A stretch of 64,000 nt of DNA from Clarkia xantiana subsp. parviflora. Its lineage: Eukaryota; Streptophyta; Magnoliopsida; Myrtales; Onagraceae. The DNA lies in assembly GCA_036873135.1 (NCBI GenBank), contig JAPTYO010000014.1:21908952-21972951 (forward strand), read 5' to 3'. Positions within the stretch are counted from its first letter, which is position 1; each line of letters begins with the position of its first letter. The notes under the pieces were generated by a model. That model searched no databases. It worked only from the letters and a program-made list of their open reading frames with translations, and was not told where the DNA came from. The translations under genes and the position numbers were made by a program. Shown one piece after another: positions 12,711 through 25,200 of the stretch.

Positions 12711-13821
12711 GGAATGGGAGGGTGCCTGTTAATGTATTGTCATCCAATAGCATCAACTTTTTAGTCTCCAGTTATTGTCTCCGTCTCCGAATAGTTCATA
12801 CGAGGTTTGCCTTGCGACCGACGGATACAACGGGCATCGTGCTACTCATCTGTTAGGAGTGTTGTAACGCCCGCAGAACGTTGATTCCCTTTCGTAAATC
12901 AATCCTGTCAAAAATAAAATATGTACCACACAGTATCCTTGGTCAACTGATAATTCTCCAATTGCCCAGTTTTCCATATAGGAATACTTCTCCAGGGCAT
13001 CCGTACAAGTGTTCACAACCTTCAGCTAATATCTGATTGGTGGCCACCTTGTGAACACAAGAGTTGGTGAATTATAGATGAACATGACCATCCCCATAGT
13101 TTATACCCTTAGTCTAACTCAACCGGTTTCCAAGACGTGGTCACTTGGCCGTTTTCTTTGGCTCTACGCTCGTACGCCGGGAAGCGAACATTGAGCCAGA
13201 CCTTAGGTATAAGTTATGAGTCCGAGAGGATACTTGTGCCTCTTCATAAGACACCCGGGATCAATCACACGCTCAAGGTGAATAAGTATGCGCCCTTTGA
13301 ATCACAAGGATTCTAGCTAGCACAACCGAGCATGACCCCGTGGTCGAACATGGCACACGTAGTATGAAGCACGCGTCGATAGCACACCTGGACAAGCCAG
13401 GGGTGGGATATGTCAATCATGCTATCGCAGAGTCTTTCATCTAGCCCTGAATGTGATTTTAATGATGGACAGAGTCCAACACGGTGATTTATAAAACGAA
13501 GATTAAGTCATGCTCTAAGTGTGACCAAGTTATCGTTTCGTTTAACCAGGTTTATCCCCCTGGTTCTTAGCCAATCTTGTTGTGGTAGAGGTTCCCCTCT
13601 CCTACAAGATGACCGTGCCTGTGTGACGAGGCAAGGTTCACATCCGACATAATTTTGGTGGAAGAGTTTTACCTCTTCCTACGACTTAGTTTATAGACCG
13701 TAAAATTCGATGTTATTTTTCATTATGACGTCAATAGATCATATACTCAATTTGCAATTATTTTCTTCAATCGAAATATTATTTCAAATGTCAAAATGTC
13801 GTCACTTATACAAGCCACTTA
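12711..13821 (-). other. Copia 3' untranslated region
   Basis: About 1.1 kb between the end of pol and the 3' LTR with no open frame or motif on either strand that I could recognise. Unusually long for a copia element, where pol normally ends near the LTR. Confidence 0.6.
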
Positions 13822-15560
13822 TTAAGCCCTACGTAATCCAAGCAGTTTTACGTGCTTTTCGAAAATTTCTCTACGTAATGGCTTAGTTAATGGGTCTACG
13901 ACCATATTGTCTGTGTACAAGTATTCTAAAGCAATTATATTGTCTTCCACAACTGATTTAGCATAATTATATTTCATATCAATTTGCTTAGTCTTATTAT
14001 GGTACTTTGGATTCTTAACTGCCGCTATGGCAGCTTGACTGTCAGAGAATACCATTACAGGCTTCCTCAATTCGTCAGTGCCCAACAATGCGGTTAGAAG
14101 CCTTTTCAGCCAGACCGCTCCTGTGCGTTTTGGAAAGAGCAACGAATTCTGATTCTTTCGTAGACAGCGCGACACATGATTGCTTCTCGCTCGTCCATGA
14201 AATGACGGCTTTTAGCAAGGAGGAATACACCTCCTGTGGTGGACTTACGATCATCCTGATCGCCACCATTGTCGGCGTCACTGAAAACCGGTCAATTCTT
14301 TCTACCTGCCCTCATATCACAGTACGTAGTCGGCAGTACTTGTATGACTCGTTTTATGGTCTTTAAAAGTTGATAGCTGATTGGAATCTTGCTACTAGTA
14401 CCACAGCGTAACAGATGTCTGGACGAGTGCATAGCATGGCATACATTAGACTTCCTACCATGCTTAGATACTCTGCATCTGTTCACGCTCTTGCTGGTTT
14501 TTCGGGCCATCACGCTTCGACAACGCGTACCCGAACACAACCGGCGTATCCACGGGTTTGACATCGAGCATTATGAATCTTTTCAACAGTTTGTTGATAT
14601 ATGATTCTTGAGACATACACAATCTCCGGGCGACACGATCTCGGGCAATTTTAATGCCTAAGATGTACGTGGCCTCTCCCATGTTTTTCATCTCAGATGC
14701 TATTGATAACCAGGACTTTGATTCGTTCATGAAACTCACATCGTTTGCAGCAATGAGTATGTCATCCACGTATAAGGTTATGATGACATACTTAGACCCG
14801 GAGGTCTTGGTGTAAACGCAGGGATCCTCGTGAATGTTCACAAATCCGTTTCCGACGATTTCCTCGTGGAATCTGCGATATCATTGCCAAGACGATTGTT
14901 TAAGACCGTAAATAGATCTTTGGAGTTTGCAAACTTTACGTTCTTTGCCAGGAGTAATAAAACCCTATGGCTACTCCATAAATCTCTTCCTCCAGGTTTC
15001 CATGGAGAAATGCGGTCTTTAACATCCATTTGATGCAGACTCGTGATCAAGGCTTGCAATAAGGGCAATAATGGCCCTAACTGTGGTGTAACGCACAGTT
15101 GGTGAGTATGTTTCATCAAAGTCCACTCCGTGAATTTGGGTATATCCTTTCGCAATCGTTCGAGTTTTGCACCACTCAAATTTTCTATCAGTAGTGAATT
15201 ATAAAATTTCACTTTCTAGCTCTGTGGTTAGCAGGTAAATCAACTGAAGACCAAAACCGAATACGTTCTAATTTATGCATTTTCATTCTCCATTGTTTTC
15301 CTTCATTCCAACGTTTGAGGTTCTTCCAATACTTGTTGAACCGTCACTGGTTCGTAAACGAATGTCTCACTTGATGGGATACTTTAAAAGAAGTTTGTTG
15401 CCTTAGACTAAGTATAGGCTCGATAATCTCATCTTGAGTCTGATCGTTACTCCCACTCGGAATAATGCTTCTTCTCGGAGCATTACTCCTATTGGGAACA
15501 ATGGCGGTGCTAGAACTTCGGTCTACAACTTTCTTAGAATGACCTCTTGGTCTCAAGATT
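13822..15560 (-). pseudogene. Copia pol remnant: reverse transcriptase and RNase H
   Basis: From right to left: a linker with SRKVVDRSS-like basic sequence (15556-15344), RT fingers/palm (15212-14838, TEWTLMKHTHQLCVTP and LITSLHQMDVK in broken frames), RT with the YVDD box (VIITLYVDDILIAAND, 14841-14464) and MGEATYILGIKI, then RNase H (VMVFSDSQAAIAAVKN, TKQIDMKYNYAKSV, DNMVVDPLTKPL; 14175-13822). These are diagnostic of Ty1/copia. Frames change at least three times and stops intervene. Integrase, protease and gag are not recognisable upstream. Confidence 0.92.
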
Positions 15561-18500
15561 TTACCTCTGAGATTTATTCATTGATCACTAGGATCTGGAA
15601 TCCAGTTAGTCGTTTCCTCCCACTAGGAATAATGGGCAGTTGTATTAGCTCGACATTATGATTATCAGGTCTGACTTGATTCGCATTACATTTAGTGATG
15701 ATTATGTGAGGGGGAGTGAGCCCTCTCACTGGATTAATTATGAGGACGTTTCCATCATCATTTACCATCATTCACTAATGCATTCACGAATGCTATATCA
15801 TTCTCCCACTCGAAGTAAGTGGGACCTGAGACTCTCCGTTATCCATTTTATTCCGATCAGTACTTTAGTTCGTTTCGTTCCGCAAAGCATTGGAAGTCCA
15901 TTCTCAAATTTCTATAATGTGTCATGTTCGACCACGTTACCATTAATCCAAGCTAATTTTAAACTTGTATCTTTTAAGAGTAGACCGTACTCTTAATAAA
16001 TACTTGTTTATTGCGCAAATTAATGCTACTTTATGATAAGGTTTTACCCGTATCATTTCTTAGTTTTTATGGTAACGCGTCAACCGATCTTATTAGAACA
16101 TAGTGTTACATTAATATGAATCAACTTAATTTCATCCCGTAGGAACAAATAATGTTGAGTTCTAACATAATGTAATTTTAAACTATGTTTCTCGAAGTAT
16201 TTAATAATATGATTGCTTAGCCAAACTTTTCGTTAAAGGCTTATAGTGGGAGTGTCATTTTACTGACTACTTCCTTTCGTTTGTTAACTCATCCGGAGAC
16301 TTATCCACCTCATGGACTATGCATTTGAGCTCTTGCTTGATGCTATAGTTGATGTACTACTCGATCGTAGTAGCATTAAAGCATACTTCTAACTATAGTA
16401 GTCATCAATGAGTTATTTCCAAAGGATTATAAACGAAAATTCAGCATTCATTCATTAAAACACTTCATTATTAAATTTGTATTTCAAAATGATGTGTTCC
16501 GTCTCTCGAGGCACACGCGCGCGCGGTGCATAAAACCAGTTTTATCCTGTGGTTTAAATCGCTTCGTTTCCAAATTTAATTTAATCAGTTTTGAACATGT
16601 TTAATTATTACGCAAATAATCATTTTTAAATGGAGTACTAAGAAATAAGAATTACTAAATCTTTTGATCTAGCTACGCAATCGATGGGTATGTTCAGTTC
16701 AGTTGTACCGACTGAGATGACAGAGTATGTGAGTCGTTTCGTTTTATTCGTCCAATTTTACCTGGTCGAAATTTTGGTCCTAACCCGTAGGTTTGTATTT
16801 TCGTTTCGTATCGTTCTCGTTCAACCGAGACGTTAAATTGATTAAGCAAATTGAGCTTCGAATCGAGCAACAGTTACCTTATTCAATAACTCTGAATCTC
16901 AAAATAACCAAATTTTTAGAAACGAACAACGAACGATAAATGACAATGGTATAGTTCTTGATCTGAAGTTTACATATTTGATCCATGATTCCGACGCATA
17001 TAGTCAAGAACTTTGAGTCATGTTGAACATTTCGTCTGAGTAAATTCACGAATGGATCACTTCAAATGATCTGTGTCTGTATAAAACATTTTACAGCTTC
17101 ATACACATGACCTACGAGGCGTATTTGAGACGCACTTTATCAACGGGGTTTAACCCACCGATTTATCGTATATGACTTATTTGGTCCAGTTCTCTTCTTG
17201 CTATGCGGACATGGTTCACTTCTTTCGAACTCACTATGGTGAGCAGATAAGTTTTCCCTTTCACTGTTGTGGTTACTGTATTTGATTAGGCTCAAGGTTA
17301 GTGAGTCCTGTCAATATCAGACAACCATATACATCCTTTCCATGTTGACTTTCCATCTTGAAGACCTGATGCGGGTTTTACGCCGACATCCATGGAAAGA
17401 GAGAAGATCATCTCATTCAACCGAAACATTTCCAGCGTTTGCATCCTTGCTTCCACCGAGGTGGATGCGAAGGAATATTAAGCTATAACTTTGTTTGGTT
17501 TCAACTGAAGTCTTCTTCAATCCCTTTTTATCAAGGTCGAATGTATCACCATATATGCGTTCAGATCAACAAAGAACCTACTCCAATTCTTGGGGAAACA
17601 AATTATCACATTCATTTCTCATTGTCAAAATCATACAGATTACTATATTCATCCGTAGTTGTCATCTCCACTTTTCAGAATCGTAGTGGAGAGTTCAACA
17701 CTCCTATTTTATTCATCATAATTAATACCATCAAGATTGCGAGTAATATCGAATCGCAGTAATTGAGCCAACTCACACATTGATGATTATGCAAATTAGG
17801 AAGACAATAACATTTTGACAGAATTGCAAACATCGAATTATCTATTAAGATGGAATACGACGAATAGTGATCCTTCAGTCACTAAACCAAACCGACCGCC
17901 AGTAAACCGAGGGAAGGGGGTGTTGTGAAATAGTTCACACTATTGTCGTCTTCAATCCAATAGACCAATCTTTTGAAAACGGTTATTATTTTGCAAACTA
18001 CCGGAACGAGAATTTTCAAATAAGCATACCCGATCTTGGCTTTCCCAAGGACCTTTTTGATTTTTAAAGAATTATCCGATAATTTACCCATGCATAACAC
18101 TATATCACGCCATAAATATCGAACAAACCAAACAACATGCTTACGCGTCATGCGTCTAATGTTCCTAGCATACATAATTCTACGTAAAGTAAATTATCAC
18201 ATGCTTTTAGTCCTGAACATTCTATCATACGTGTCAAAACATGCAACTTCCGCACACATCATGCATAATTGGCAACTGGAATTTTTCGGTTATAAAAACG
18301 TTTTGAAAATATTAGGGGCTGATTTGCAATTCATGCTTACAATCTTATTATGCGAAATATCTAGACATGGATTCTAGGCACTTTCAATCAGCACATCATG
18401 TCTATCATATTGCGCAAACCATATATTTAAATCCTAGAGCTCAATGCTCGCAATATATTATCTAGCTAGCTTGACTAAGTCAAGACGACAGTTCTAATAT

Positions 18501-19780
18501 ATATATATTTCAGAAAATAAACAATTGCAATTCAACCCACTAGTTTAATCCAGTCCCAAAAACATGCATATCCGAGATCCATCCCATAATCGTAACCTGG
18601 TATTATGGTTTTATCCGAAAACGTGTTAAAATGTAAACCCTAAGAGCACTGCTTATGTTAACTTTTAAAGTTCGAAAATATTTTGGATTTAAAATTTGAC
18701 ATCCTATTTTATTGAACATTTAAAATTTTCGAATTTTTTTAAAATTTTGTTCGGTCCAATTTAAAATCCGGTCTGAGTCGGTCCGATTTTAAAAATCCGG
18801 TTTGGTCCGAAACGATTCAATAAAATAAGATTGCGGTTTGGTTGATCACTCGAAACCGGTTCAGTTTAGATTCAATTAGTTACTTTGGTCTGACCTGATC
18901 CGACTAGGTCGACCCGATTAAGAAAAATCCGGATTGGTTTAACCTGTTCCGGTTTTGCAAACTGGACCGGCCCAATAAACCCATAGGGTTCAGCCGAAAT
19001 AGATCTCGTGGACTAAGTAGGGTTTTAAAATCCACTAAAAATTTAACTTAGCCACCAAGAAATATTAATTATTTAAAATAATTTCTAATATTGCATATGT
19101 ATATAAATATTGTCAAGATTTTATCTAGAAGATGTAAATCAATTAACAATATAAACACACATATATATATATATATATATATTATTGTCAAGTATATCTT
19201 TAGGGATTAAAATATATGTTGACAATATTTTTCTTAATCCTTTTAAGTAACTAATTCCTATCAATATTATTTTAGCTAAATATATTGATAGTTTATATAT
19301 TTTAATATACAATGTGAATCTTTCCAATTTATAGATATATTGTCTCCTTTTAATAAAATTAAAATATGGTAACAAATATATCCACCATGCTAGGCAGGCC
19401 GAATTGTACTTACTTGCACCCCAAGAAATTAAAAATTTTACCTAATAATTCACCTAGGGTTTCGACCGTAACACAAAAAATTAGAAAAATTATCAATTTT
19501 TAAGATCAAACACTGCTATGATCATGAATCCAAATATTGTTCTTGATAAAACTTATCATGTTCTTGAAGATCATTAACAGTAAACTCAAATTTAAACATG
19601 AATTTTCGGTTTTGATCTATAAAAACATGTAAATTTCGGAAATTTTAAGTTTTTAAAGATCAAACATATGAAATTTGTTTAAAAATTTCGGACTATTAAT
19701 GGTGTTCATCATAAAAATTTCGGTTTTTATAAATTTTTCAAGAACATCAGTTATCAAAATTTCAAGAACTCCTAACACAA
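15561..19780 (-). other. Copia interior without recognisable gag, protease or integrase
   Basis: About 4.2 kb between the RT remnant and the primer-binding site. The longest open frames on either strand show no zinc knuckle (CX2CX4HX4C), no DSG protease motif and no HHCC or DDE integrase residues. AT-rich, with repeated TTTCG/AAAATTTCGG phrases in 18680-19780. Either it decayed beyond recognition or was replaced by unrelated sequence. Confidence 0.55.
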
Positions 19781-19792
19781 GCTCTGATACCA
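19781..19792 (-). other. Copia primer-binding site (initiator tRNA-Met)
   Basis: On the minus strand this reads TGGTATCAGAGC, the standard plant copia PBS complementary to the 3' end of initiator tRNA-Met, one base from the 5' LTR. Confidence 0.95.
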
Positions 19793-19793
19793 C

Positions 19794-20392
19794 TGTTGGA
19801 TTACGGGGACGTAATACTACGGAATGCTAAACGTGTACTTGTAAGTAATCTAATTACGCAGCGGAATAATGTACACATACCTCAATAGCTTTCCTGCCCA
19901 AGAACGTTATGGAGGGAGTTCTGTTCTCCGGTCGGAATCCGTATAAGTTCTTCGTGAGAAGAAGTCCTACGCGGTATAAGCTCCACAGCAAATCCTCTGA
20001 TCGATTCTTCAACGGGGACAGAACCTCGGACTGAATGCTCGGAAGCAATTTGGCACACCAATGGTGGTGTTAGGGGGCCGGCCGAAATATGCTTGTAGAG
20101 AGAAAGAGATTTCTCTCAAATCACAACTTATGAGGAGTTGTGATCAATGTGTGTTTTGGGAGTGACCCCAAGACCTCCTTATATAGTGGGAGGAGGAGAA
20201 AATCCTCATCCCTACTATTAGGGTTTCGGCCGACCTATGATGTGGGTGGGAGACCCAATTTTGGGCCTCCCATGTCACATGGGAATTGGGTCTGGCCCAA
20301 TTACCCCTAATGTGACATTTACCTAATTATCTTAGGTAACCACATATATTAACGGACTATCAATTACGACGTCACGTCACCATATGCTAACA
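19794..20392 (-). repeat. 5' LTR of the copia element
   Basis: 599-bp partner of the LTR at 12098-12697; followed by target duplication GTTAA at 20393-20397. Confidence 0.95.
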
Positions 20393-20779
20393 GTTAAAAC
20401 TTCGAAATTTAGAACAAAACACTTACCGCTATCTCACTCCCATGGAATATCGAGAATAGAGGAAGCTGGCCACTGAGGCTTCAAAAGAAAAACTCTGAAA
20501 TTATTGGTCTCTAACCTATGGAAACAACGGAAAATGTCTCTAATATATGACTAACATTAGGCGTTGCACTAACGAATGACGCTAACACAGAGTTTGCAAG
20601 GATGAATGCCACAAAATTGACAGAATTCAAGAAAATATTCAGTCAATAAATGAAATGTTGAATCACTATATTATAGTTTTTTTTTTTGTGTCCCACTGTG
20701 TATTTAGATCATAACCCCTAAAATATTATCGCTTACTTTAAATTAGTCGTAAATAATAAATTGTTGGCTAATCTATACA
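20393..20779 (-). pseudogene. Right-hand part of the Tat antisense-ORF remnant and flanking sequence
   Basis: Directly continues the sequence broken by the copia insertion. On the minus strand about 20520-20393 reads through a short intron-like region toward the NWKK-type segment at 12087. 20521-20779 is AT-rich with no recognisable gene. Weakly supported apart from the matching target duplication. Confidence 0.4.
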
Positions 20780-21562
20780 TCTATATATATTACAAATTCT
20801 GAAGGAAAGATAATAACAAAGTGAATGTGGAGCTGAGGATTTTGTTTTTTTACATTAATCGATGCATTTATGACAATTGAGTTAAGGGTTTTGTAGTCAT
20901 TAACTCCATAACATTAATTGCACTAGGGGGCTGATGGTTTTTAAGTTGCAATTAATCGCAATTAAAATTTCGATCATTTCAAACGGTTAAGATTCAATGT
21001 ATACAATTAATCGCAATTAAAATTTCGGACCGTTTAAGATTCAATGTATGCAATTAATCGCAATTAGAATTTCCCTGATTTCGAACCGTTCAAGATTCAG
21101 TGTATGAAATTAATCACAATTAACATTTCAGACCGTTCAAGATTCAATGTATGTAATTAATCAAAATTAAATGTCGCTGATTTTTAACAGACGGTTGACG
21201 CGAAGCCGACGAACGAAGATACCAGGCGGTACGGACGGCTGACAGACTCAGTGGCAGAGTCATCTCTATCTCCGACGAGATATCACCGGTGGTCATCGAA
21301 GTCATAACTGTTGAAGAACAGACGCTTGACACGGATCCGACGACCAAATGTAGCATGCCGCATGCGGTACATGCATCTAAACTTTATTTGTGAATTTGCG
21401 CAATTGTATTTTATGGTTCAAAACTTTCAGTCTTTCGTTTACTTTTTCAAATTCTAGACTGATATTTTATTTAAAAGTAATGTTTCAATATATATTATAA
21501 ATAATCAGTATAAATTTCATCGAATAATATTTGGTAAATCACTCCGAGCGATGCACCTAGTC
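20780..21562 (+). mobile_element. Helitron-like non-autonomous element, copy 2 (no plastid insert)
   Basis: Begins TCTATATATATTAC after an A and ends GCACCTAGT at 21562. 21185-21480 follows copy 1 (1086-1400) almost base for base, including GACGCTTGACACGGATCCG and ATTTATTTGTGAATTTGC. Four 47-bp repeats are present at about 20989-21175. The terminal hairpin is partly deleted (CCGAGCGATGC) and the next base is C rather than T, so this end is decayed. It lies about 80 bp upstream of the SIN3-like 5' leader. Confidence 0.6.
20985..21178. repeat. Four direct repeats of about 47 bp inside Helitron-like copy 2
   Basis: Units start near 20989, 21036, 21085 and 21135; each carries AAGATTCAATGTAT followed by NNAATTAATCNNAATTAA and a TTTCNGACCGTT-like end. 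Confidence 0.8.
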
Positions 21563-21995
21563 CTTATAAATATATTTTAATTCTAAAGCTCATGTGGAGC
21601 GAGTATAGGAACGAGAGGCATCTTAGAAAAGCCGACCCGCTAGATCAAATATTATATTGGTTTTACATGGTTTCTTCTTCTTCTAAACTTCTTCTACCTC
21701 CGCTTCGCTTATGTTTTGCAGAGTCTTCTTCTATTCCCCCACTTCCATTCATATCCTCGTTCATACTAACCAGCTCTCAATCTCTCCTCTCCAGTTTCTC
21801 TTCTGTAAATTCCATAGCTTTATTAGAGAGACGAAGGAGGAACGGGCCAGTGAGCAAGAGGATACCATTCAATTGTTCTCTTCCCTCCCTCCATTGGTGT
21901 TGCTTCTTCTCCCCTTCATCCTCTCTTCTCAATCTTCTTATTGTTGATACCGTGATTCTCTCATGCTGCTGCTCTGATTGTGCGTTTAGTTCCTG

Positions 21996-22096
21996 GTGAG
22001 TGTCTTTTTTACGTTCCTTTCCTTTCAAGTAATGAATTTGCTTCGGCTCTTCATCTGATGGGTGATGGAAACTGCTCATCTTGTTTGTGGCTGCAG
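21996..22096 (+). other. Intron in the 5' leader of the SIN3-like gene
   Basis: GTGAGTG donor after TTCCTG and CTGCAG acceptor before GAGGTG, between a CT-rich leader and the start codon at 22298. Leader introns are common in plant SIN3-like genes. Prediction by consensus only. Confidence 0.6.
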
Positions 22097-22297
22097 GAGG
22101 TGATCAGTTGACAGTTGCGGTTGATTCTTGACTCCTTTTATCCGTTAGATCTGCTTCTTGTGGAGCTGGTTTAATCTAAGCAACGGACAATTGGTTGTAG
22201 GATTTTGGCTTCAATTGTACTCCCGAGCATAATTTTCTGTTGAAGATTGAGAGGTACTGGGAGCTTTTCGTGTGCGTTATTCTGTGGATTTTTGAAC

Positions 22298-25200
22298 ATG
22301 AAGAGGTCAAGAGACGATGTCTACATGGGGCCTCAACTCAAGAAGCCCGTCCTCACTTCTAGAGAAGAAGCGTAAGTTTATCTTCCCCATCCTTTACCTT
22401 GTTTTTTTTTCCTTATCAATGACTGATTTTTGTCAGTTCATTTGTAATTTCATCCATGAATCTCTTGTATTTTTTTAGGTTTTTTCTGATTATGGTGACT
22501 GAGATGGGTAGAGTATAATATGATCTTAATTCTTAGCTTATCTGAATGCAGATTAGCTCATCATCTGATGCATGCTTGATTGTAAGGTTCTTAAATAAAG
22601 CTTCATTTAATGGATCAATTGATACTTCCATCATGTTTTTTCTTAATAAAATTATGTCCTTACCTAGTTACTGGAAGAGAACACCTGAAATATAAATAAC
22701 TAATCTGGAAGTAAGTGTTTTAAGATTTTAAATGTGAAATCTTGCTTTTGCAAAAAGAAAAAAAAGAGAGGGTGGCATGTCGTGATTACAGCTCAAAAAC
22801 CTTAGTTGACATGATGAGTAATTGGTTATTGAACTGGTACATAGAGCCTTGGGCTTGAAAGTGATTATCTTTCTTTTGAAGCTCTGGGCAAGCTCAGGGT
22901 GTTGGTAGTGCAAGTGCACAGAAGCTGACAACAAATGATGCCTTGGCGTACCTTAAGGCAGTGAAAGATATTTTTGAAGATAAGAGGGAAAAATATGACG
23001 ATTTTCTTGAAGTAATGAAAGACTTCAAGGCTCAGAGGTAAGAAATATGGAGGCACAGTCAACATTGTTTCTGATTATATAGATTTGGTATTAAGTATTT
23101 GAGTTGCTTGTGTGATCATAACTTATTTGGTATGTTGATTGTAGAATTGACACTGTGGGTGTCATACAAAGGGTAAAAGAATTGTTCAAGGGACATCGTG
23201 ATCTGATACTGGGATTCAACACATTCCTCCCCAAGGGACATGAGATTACTCTGCCACCGGAAAATGAGCAACAGCCTTCAAAGAAGCCTGTGGAGTTTGA
23301 GGAGGCCATAAGTTTCGTAAATAAGATTAAGGTATAGTATCTATCGTTTGAGTTAGTTGAATGTTTTCCTTTGAAGATGTTAATCTAGTTGTTCTTCTGT
23401 GTAGATGCGGTTTGAAAGCGATGATCGTGTTTATAAATCATTTTTACAAATCCTGAATATGTACAGAAAGGAAAACAAATCAATTGGTGAGGTCTACCAG
23501 GAGGTAAGCAGGTTCATTTGGCTTTCTCTTCCGAATAGTTTTAGAATATGTTCTACTGGGCTCCTTTGCTTTGTAATTGATTCTATATTTAACTTGCAGG
23601 TTGCTACACTATTCAAAGACCATGCTGATTTGCTTGAGGAGTTCACGCACTTTCTACCTGATACAAGGGCCGTTGCACCTGCTGGAAGGGGTTCTCTACT
23701 CCAACATAAAAACTCATCTATGCCTTCAATGCGGCAATTGCATGTTGAAAAGGTATTTTCTAATCATCATCATCATCGTTGGATCTTTTATTTATTTCCC
23801 CTAATGTCCGATGAACTGCAGGAGAGGGTGTCTTCGCTTGCTGATCGTGATATCAGTGTGGATCGACCTGATATTGATCGTAATAGAGAACTAAAAGCAG
23901 ATAAAGATCATCGTATTCCTGGGGGAAAAGAAAAGGAGAGAAAGGTTGACAGAGACAGGAAAATACATGATCATGATGTTATAGAGTATGAGCATGATAG
24001 CAATTGGGATGCCAACATGCAGCGTGTTGTTCAGAGGCGGAAACGCTCTGGTACTGATCAGTTGCATCAAGATGCGGAAGAAGATGAGAAGTTTGGCGCT
24101 TTTCCTTCTTCATCGTCACATGATGATAAAAATGCTGCTAAAAGTGAGTTAATCTTACCTGTGTAGTTGCTCAAAAATTTAAATGAGAAATTTATTCTTA
24201 TATGGTCACTTATGTTACAAACGAAGGTGTATAAACTACATCATTGAAGTTTTCCTTTTTCCATGAGAAAAACGGTTATATCAATCCTTCCATTGCTGGT
24301 TCAAGGCGTGACTTTGCTAGACTTAGTTTTTCTACCATTCCCAATACTGGACTCATGTCGAGGTTATTTATGTCATGCAGATATGTACATCAAAGAGTTT
24401 GCTTTCTTAGATAAAGTGAAGGAAAAGTTGAGCAATCCTGAAAAGCATCAGGAATTCTTCAGATGTCTTCATATATTCAGTGAGGGGATAATTTCACGAC
24501 CAGAGCTACAAAATTTGGTATAGTGTCTTCATTTAATAATTTATTTGTCTTCTTCTTGGTTATCGGGTTAGTGAATATTTTTTGGGAATTTTTTTTTCCA
24601 GACGAGAGACTTACTTGGAGAGCATCCTGAAATGATGGACGGTTTAAATGAACTTTTAGCTCGCTGTGATAAGACCGGTAATCCTTTTAACACCTGAGGT
24701 TCTACGGTTTTGTTCATTTTAACAGTTGGTGTAGCTGATAATGAAAAAAGAAGCATCTCTATGTTCCCGTAATACGAGTGCTCAAGCTTTATTTGTCTTC
24801 AGTTAACTTTCCATTACTGATCTTGAAAAAGAAGCTTCTACTATGTTCTGATTTCCATAATCTTACTGATCTGATTTTTTTTTCTTCTACAGAAGGGTTC
24901 CTTGCAGAGTTTATGCGAAAGAGTATGTCTACCGATTCCAATTTCTCTTATTATTTGAACTAACTAGTTAAATTTTGCTTGGTTGGTACCATAGATATGT
25001 CAGTTGTAGTTTTGAATTTTAATAGTATATATTAAAGACACATTCAGAACTTCATTCCCTCTGGAATTGCAAATGATTTATCTTTTGAATATTATGTTAT
25101 ATACAGGACATTTATATTTACCAAAACCAGTGAAGTCTGGAGATAGGGACATAGACCGAGAACGCGTGAAGGATGAACCAGTTATAGAAAAGGATCACGA

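Larger units (their letters stand above)
12098..20392 (-). mobile_element. Ty1/copia LTR retrotransposon, minus strand
   Basis: Two LTRs of about 600 bp (12098-12697 and 19794-20392) both begin TGTTGG and end TAACA on the plus strand, flanked by the 5-bp duplication GTTAA. The primer-binding site next to the right LTR is complementary to initiator tRNA-Met, and a purine-rich tract lies next to the left LTR, so the element reads right to left. Pol remnants with YVDD reverse transcriptase and copia-type RNase H lie at 13822-15212. It sits inside an older Tat-lineage remnant. The LTRs differ at scattered positions, so the insertion is not brand new. Confidence 0.95.

Noticed and set aside
21592..21999. 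135-codon open frame upstream of the SIN3-like start
   Set aside because: Low-complexity Ser/Leu/Phe translation of a CT-rich leader ending at a leader-intron donor; no family features. Could act as an upstream ORF but not supported as a gene.
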